Source: Gemmatimonadota bacterium
GTDB lineage: Bacteria > Gemmatimonadota > Gemmatimonadetes > Longimicrobiales > Gaopeijiaceae
Assembly (NCBI GenBank): GCA_022823225.1
Contig: JAJDXM010000007.1
Location: forward strand, 1 to 63,488
DNA length: 63,488 nt
Reading direction: 5' to 3'
A model generated the notes under the pieces. That model was not told the origin of the DNA and ran no database searches. It worked only from the letters and a program-made list of their open reading frames with translations. Position numbers and translations under genes: made by a program. Shown here one piece after another: positions 60,024 to 63,488 of the stretch. Each line of letters opens with the position of its first letter. The stretch's first letter is position 1.

Positions 60024-62963
60024 TCACGCGACCTGTCTTCTCACCAGTTCCCTGAACACCCCGTCGCCCTCCATGAGTTCGTCAAAAGAGCCGCTTTGTA
60101 CGATCCTTCCGGCCTGCAGCACGTAGATGCGATCGGCCTGTTGCAGCGTGGACAGGCGGTGCGCGATGACAACCCGGGTCGAGGTCAGGGCGGTGAGGTT
60201 CCGCATGACCCTGGCCTGGCTCTCGTTGTCCAGCCAGTTGGTGGCCTCGTCGAAGAGCATGATCCGCGGGTTGCCGATCACCGACCGGGCGATGGTGACA
60301 CGTTGACTCTCGCCTCCCGACAGCACGTTCCCGCTCGCGCCGACCATGGTCATCATGCCCATGGGCATGGCCCTGATCTCCTTTTCGATGTCGGCGACTC
60401 GCACCGCCGCCCATACCTCGTCACTCGCCACCTGGCCCTGGTGGCCGACCAGATTGTCCCAGAGATCAAGGGGATGAAGCCCGACGGATTGCGGCACCGC
60501 GCCGATTCTGCGGCGCACCTGTTTCAGGTTCAGGTGCCTCAGGTCACGCCCATCGTAATAGACCGCGCCGGCGGTCGGCCGGTCGAATCCGAGCGCCAGC
60601 CGGAAGAGGGTGCTCTTGCCGGCACCGGACTCGCCCGCGATCGCGACGAATTCCCCGGGGCGGGCGTGGATCGTGACATCGTCGAGGACCAGCGGCCCGT
60701 CGGGATCGTACCGGTAGGAAACGCGGTCGAAGAGAATGTCGCCGCCCAGATACTCGACCGGCGCTCCTTCGACCTCGGTCTCGGGAACCGCGGCGAGGAG
60801 CGGGCGCATCTGGTCGAACGCCGGGAGCATGGAGGCGACCGTGCCAAGGGACTCTCCGAGCCGGGCGATGGCGTACTGGAAGGCGATGAAGACGAGGTAG
60901 ACGACGAGAAAATCGCCGACCGGAAGGTCCCCGTCGCCCACGGCCACGACCGCCAGCAGAACCCCGGCGGCAAGAAAGGGGAGCGCGTCGCGGAATGCGC
61001 GCGAATGTCCCTCGAGAGCATCCATCTCGAGCTCGGCGCGCTTCTGCTCCCGGTAGTCCCGAGCCCACACGGCGAAAGCCGACGCTTCCGCGTTTTCCAC
61101 ACGCAGTTTGCCGATGCCGCCCACGATCTGGAACAACCGCCCGGAGACGCGCCGCGCCGCGCGGATCATCCGCCCGCAGGCGGGAATCCGGCGCAGCCCG
61201 AAGACGACCGTGATCAGGAGCGAAGCCAGGCTGAAGGCGAGGGCGACTGTCCCGAGGGTGGCATCGTAGAGGAAGATGACACCAAGAACCGGAAGCAGAA
61301 AAAGGATCGATAGCAGTCCGTCGGCAACGACGCCTTGCAACCCGTCGCGAAGATTCTGGAACGTCATCCCCGACATGGCCAGATCGCCCGACGGATGGCG
61401 GTGCAGAATGCTCGGCGGAAGCCGCATGAGCCGGTCCCAGAAAGCCGCTTCGACGCGCGAAGCCGAGCGCCCCTCGAGCCGCGTCATCGCCGTGCTCTGA
61501 AGCAGGTGCAGCAGGGCGCCGAGCAGGCCGAAGCCCGCCACCGCCACGGCCGCGGGATAGAGCGCTCCGGCACCTCCGCCGCCCGCCGCCTGGTTCGCGA
61601 CGAACCCGAGCGCGAGTGCGGGCACCAGCTTGATCAGGCCGCCTGGAAGGCCGGCCATCACCAGCCGCGCCAGATCCGCGGCCGAGCCACGCAGCGCGAA
61701 TCCCAGCAGGTCCGCCGGTCTCACGTTCCCCGCGGGCAGCGGCCGGTAGAACACCCAGGCCTCGTCCGCCAGCGCGGCGGCACGATCCGCCGTCATCCGG
61801 ACACGGCGCCTGCTGACCGGGTCGAATTCCCGGTAGCGCCCGAACCATCCCGGCAGGAGCGCCACAGGCTGCCCGTCTTCGGCGCGGAATGCCAGCATCG
61901 CGTTGCTGTCGCCGCGCCACCAGGCGCCCTCGTTCCTGAACCGCACGCGCCGGGCGCGCACGCCTGACGCGTCGAGAACGTCAACGAGGCTGACCGGGGC
62001 ACCGGAGGATCCCGGGCGCACGGGGATCTTGAAGTCGATCCCCTCACGGCGTCCGATCACCTGCAGCGCGTCCGCCAGCGACGTGTCCTCGACACTCACG
62101 TCCCGGTCGATCGGCAGATCATAGATGTTGAAGAGCCGCTGCCGCGCAGTTCTCTCGGCCGTGTAGCGGCTCGTGGTCCGCGCGCGTTCGAGATTCGCAT
62201 GGTCGACCACGGACAGTACCCGGTTCAGGCGCTCCACGGCGAAGGCAACCGCGTGAAACGATTCGAGCGCCGGGAGCAGGGTGCCCTGCCGTGCCAGGGT
62301 CTCGGTCGAACTGCCCGAGAGCGTCACCTCGTCCGACAGCGTGAGCCAGCTTGCCCGCGTCAGCGGGATCACCGCTTCGTGCGCGCCACTCTCTTCGGCA
62401 AGTGCCGTCTGGTCGACCAGGTCCATGAAGAGGCTTGCGCCGCGTGGCGGTCCGGATACCCATACGACCCCGCGTCTGACGGAGAGCGTACAGGGGGGCG
62501 GGCTCCGTGTCGGTCCGGGCTCGGCCAGCGCAGTCGGACGCGGACGGTGACTCGCAAAGCGCGAGAGCGTGTCCGTAACCGCGGCCACCCAGGTATCGGC
62601 CTGTTCCGCCAGCTCCGCCGGATCGACCTCGGACAGCAGGGATGCCGGCAGGCGCTTAAGAATGGTGCCTGTTGATCCCTTGGCGACCAGGCTGAGCGTG
62701 GTGTCTTCCCCCTCGCGTGGTTCGTTCGGTGCGACGCCCGGCAGCAGGCAGCCCGCTTCGCGGCGGAGCAGGTGCTGGGGTGCCGCTTGATCCACCCCGT
62801 CTCTGAATTCGACCAGGAAAAGATTGACGGCGCCCTGGTCGATGAACCAGACGGTGTCCGGGTCGTCGAGCTTCACGGGCAGATTGCCGGCGCAGGGCAC
62901 GGGCTCGCCGGCGCGGGCGGCGAGGTCCGCAATGGACATGCGTTCCGGCCTCGTGTCCCGCAT
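60024..62963 (-). CDS. NHLM-type bacteriocin ABC transporter, ATP-binding/permease without peptidase
   Basis: 979 aa. A long N-terminal region (1-450, first part resembling a cyclic-nucleotide-like sensor fold) precedes a six-helix ABC membrane domain (GLIKLVPALALGFVANQAAG to YLVFIAFQYAIARLGESLG) and a nucleotide-binding domain. Walker A is GESGAGKST, signature LSGGESQRVTIARS, Walker B IMLFDEATN, H-loop VIAHRLS. There is no peptidase C39 domain, matching the second protein of the NHLM export pair. ATG 62963 overlaps the upstream gene's stop by one base (TGATG). It exports the leader-bearing product with the protein encoded at the window edge. Confidence 0.93.
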   Translation of the reverse strand: MRDTRPERMSIADLAARAGEPVPCAGNLPVKLDDPDTVWFIDQGAVNLFLVEFRDGVDQAAPQHLLRREAGCLLPGVAPNEPREGEDTTLSLVAKGSTGTILKRLPASLLSEVDPAELAEQADTWVAAVTDTLSRFASHRPRPTALAEPGPTRSPPPCTLSVRRGVVWVSGPPRGASLFMDLVDQTALAEESGAHEAVIPLTRASWLTLSDEVTLSGSSTETLARQGTLLPALESFHAVAFAVERLNRVLSVVDHANLERARTTSRYTAERTARQRLFNIYDLPIDRDVSVEDTSLADALQVIGRREGIDFKIPVRPGSSGAPVSLVDVLDASGVRARRVRFRNEGAWWRGDSNAMLAFRAEDGQPVALLPGWFGRYREFDPVSRRRVRMTADRAAALADEAWVFYRPLPAGNVRPADLLGFALRGSAADLARLVMAGLPGGLIKLVPALALGFVANQAAGGGGAGALYPAAVAVAGFGLLGALLHLLQSTAMTRLEGRSASRVEAAFWDRLMRLPPSILHRHPSGDLAMSGMTFQNLRDGLQGVVADGLLSILFLLPVLGVIFLYDATLGTVALAFSLASLLITVVFGLRRIPACGRMIRAARRVSGRLFQIVGGIGKLRVENAEASAFAVWARDYREQKRAELEMDALEGHSRAFRDALPFLAAGVLLAVVAVGDGDLPVGDFLVVYLVFIAFQYAIARLGESLGTVASMLPAFDQMRPLLAAVPETEVEGAPVEYLGGDILFDRVSYRYDPDGPLVLDDVTIHARPGEFVAIAGESGAGKSTLFRLALGFDRPTAGAVYYDGRDLRHLNLKQVRRRIGAVPQSVGLHPLDLWDNLVGHQGQVASDEVWAAVRVADIEKEIRAMPMGMMTMVGASGNVLSGGESQRVTIARSVIGNPRIMLFDEATNWLDNESQARVMRNLTALTSTRVVIAHRLSTLQQADRIYVLQAGRIVQSGSFDELMEGDGVFRELVRRQVA

Positions 62964-63488
62964 CAGCCGGATCTGACCAGCTTGTGGTAGGTGCCGTCCC
63001 GATCCCCCATCAGCTCGTCGTGCGTCCCGCGCTGCACCTCGACGCCCTTGTCGAGCACGATGATCTCGTCGCTGTCCCGCACGGTGCTCAGCCGGTGCGC
63101 CACGATCAGGCAGGTGACACCGCGACGCCGCAGGGCATCATCGACGTATTCCTCCGTCGCGGCATCGAGGGCGCTGGTCGCCTCGTCCAGAATGAGCAGC
63201 GTGGGATCGCCCACCAGCCCGCGGGCGATCTCCAGCCGCTGCCGCTGGCCGCCGCTGAAATTCACGCCGCCTTCCTCGACCCGGGTGGAGTACCCATCCG
63301 GCCGAAGCAGGATTTCGTCATGGATCCGGGCATCGCGCGCCGCCGCAAAGATGGCCTCGTCCGGAACGGCGGGGTTCCACAGGGTGATGTTGTCGCGCAC
63401 GGACGCGGAAAAGAGCACCACCTCCTGATCCACCATGGAGATGGACTGCCGCAACACCCCATCGGGAATCTCATCCCGCGGATGGCCA
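62963..63488 (-). CDS. NHLM-type peptidase/ABC exporter, C-terminal part (runs off the window)
   Basis: Partial: only the last 174 residues, an ABC nucleotide-binding domain, are present; the start lies beyond 63488. Q-loop VDQEVVLFSASVRDNITLW, signature FSGGQRQRLEIARG, Walker B LLILDEATSALD, H-loop IVAHRLSTV. In NHLM pairs the partner upstream carries an N-terminal C39-type Cys peptidase that cuts at the double-glycine of the leader; that part is outside the window, so it is inferred. Confidence 0.88.
   Translation of the reverse strand, partial: GHPRDEIPDGVLRQSISMVDQEVVLFSASVRDNITLWNPAVPDEAIFAAARDARIHDEILLRPDGYSTRVEEGGVNFSGGQRQRLEIARGLVGDPTLLILDEATSALDAATEEYVDDALRRRGVTCLIVAHRLSTVRDSDEIIVLDKGVEVQRGTHDELMGDRDGTYHKLVRSG

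Overview
The window is GC-rich and gene-dense, with most genes in tight same-strand runs. Its content points to a Gram-negative bacterium, most likely Gemmatimonadota: a SusC/SusD pair, an S9 dipeptidyl-peptidase with acidic inserts, DUF5916 and DUF4837 proteins, a GldA/GldF/GldG-like ABC set with a DUF4340 partner, many lipoproteins and an aa3/caa3-type oxidase operon. That placement is inference from gene content only. No rRNA, tRNA, CRISPR array or insertion sequence was recognised.

Layout. (1) 43-4177, minus strand, accessory: a DUF2442-XRE regulator with an apparently leaderless, self-operated promoter, a structured stretch of about 600 nt holding small ORFs, then an 832-aa reverse transcriptase resembling defence (UG/Abi-type) RTs. 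(2) 4332-11403: secreted GH2 beta-galactosidase, a small lipoprotein, a hotdog thioesterase/unknown/type-5 UDG operon and a DUF2461 protein. (3) 11425-17922, minus: Gld-like ABC transporter with auxiliary proteins, PpiC-type foldase and DUF4399 lipoprotein. (4) 18135-35062: DUF5916 outer-membrane protein, 5'-3' exonuclease, LTXXQ protein, alpha/beta hydrolase, DnaE, an ECF sigma operon, DUF4837 lipoprotein, cytochrome c plus Tat-exported FAD oxidoreductase, and the S9 peptidase. (5) 35063-42547, minus: SusC, SusD, a carboxypeptidase-regulatory-like protein and an RnfD/NqrB-like membrane protein with a Sel1-like tail. (6) 42631-49797: MBL hydrolase, then a cytochrome c and cytochrome oxidase operon. 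(7) 49887-52749: three consecutive toxin-antitoxin modules (HigB/HigA/SecB-like TAC, FitA/VapC, MNT/HEPN), with the PIN toxin and MNT antitoxin in one open frame. (8) 52838-63488: an AlkB-like monooxygenase fused to a degenerate GlnE-like domain, convergent with a RiPP operon running off the right edge. That operon reads NHLM ABC1 (partial), NHLM ABC2, an NHLP leader fused to a terpenoid-cyclase-like domain, an E1-like/YcaO cyclodehydratase, and an unrecognised protein.

The most unusual items are the right-end RiPP cluster (enzyme-sized protein with an NHLP leader, unknown tailoring protein), the AlkB-GlnE fusion, the PIN-MNT fusion inside a stacked toxin-antitoxin island, and the reverse-transcriptase locus with its unexplained leader region. 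A near-identical 53-bp promoter-like module with a palindrome occurs at two places 32 kb apart. All functions are read from sequence motifs by eye; no database search was possible.
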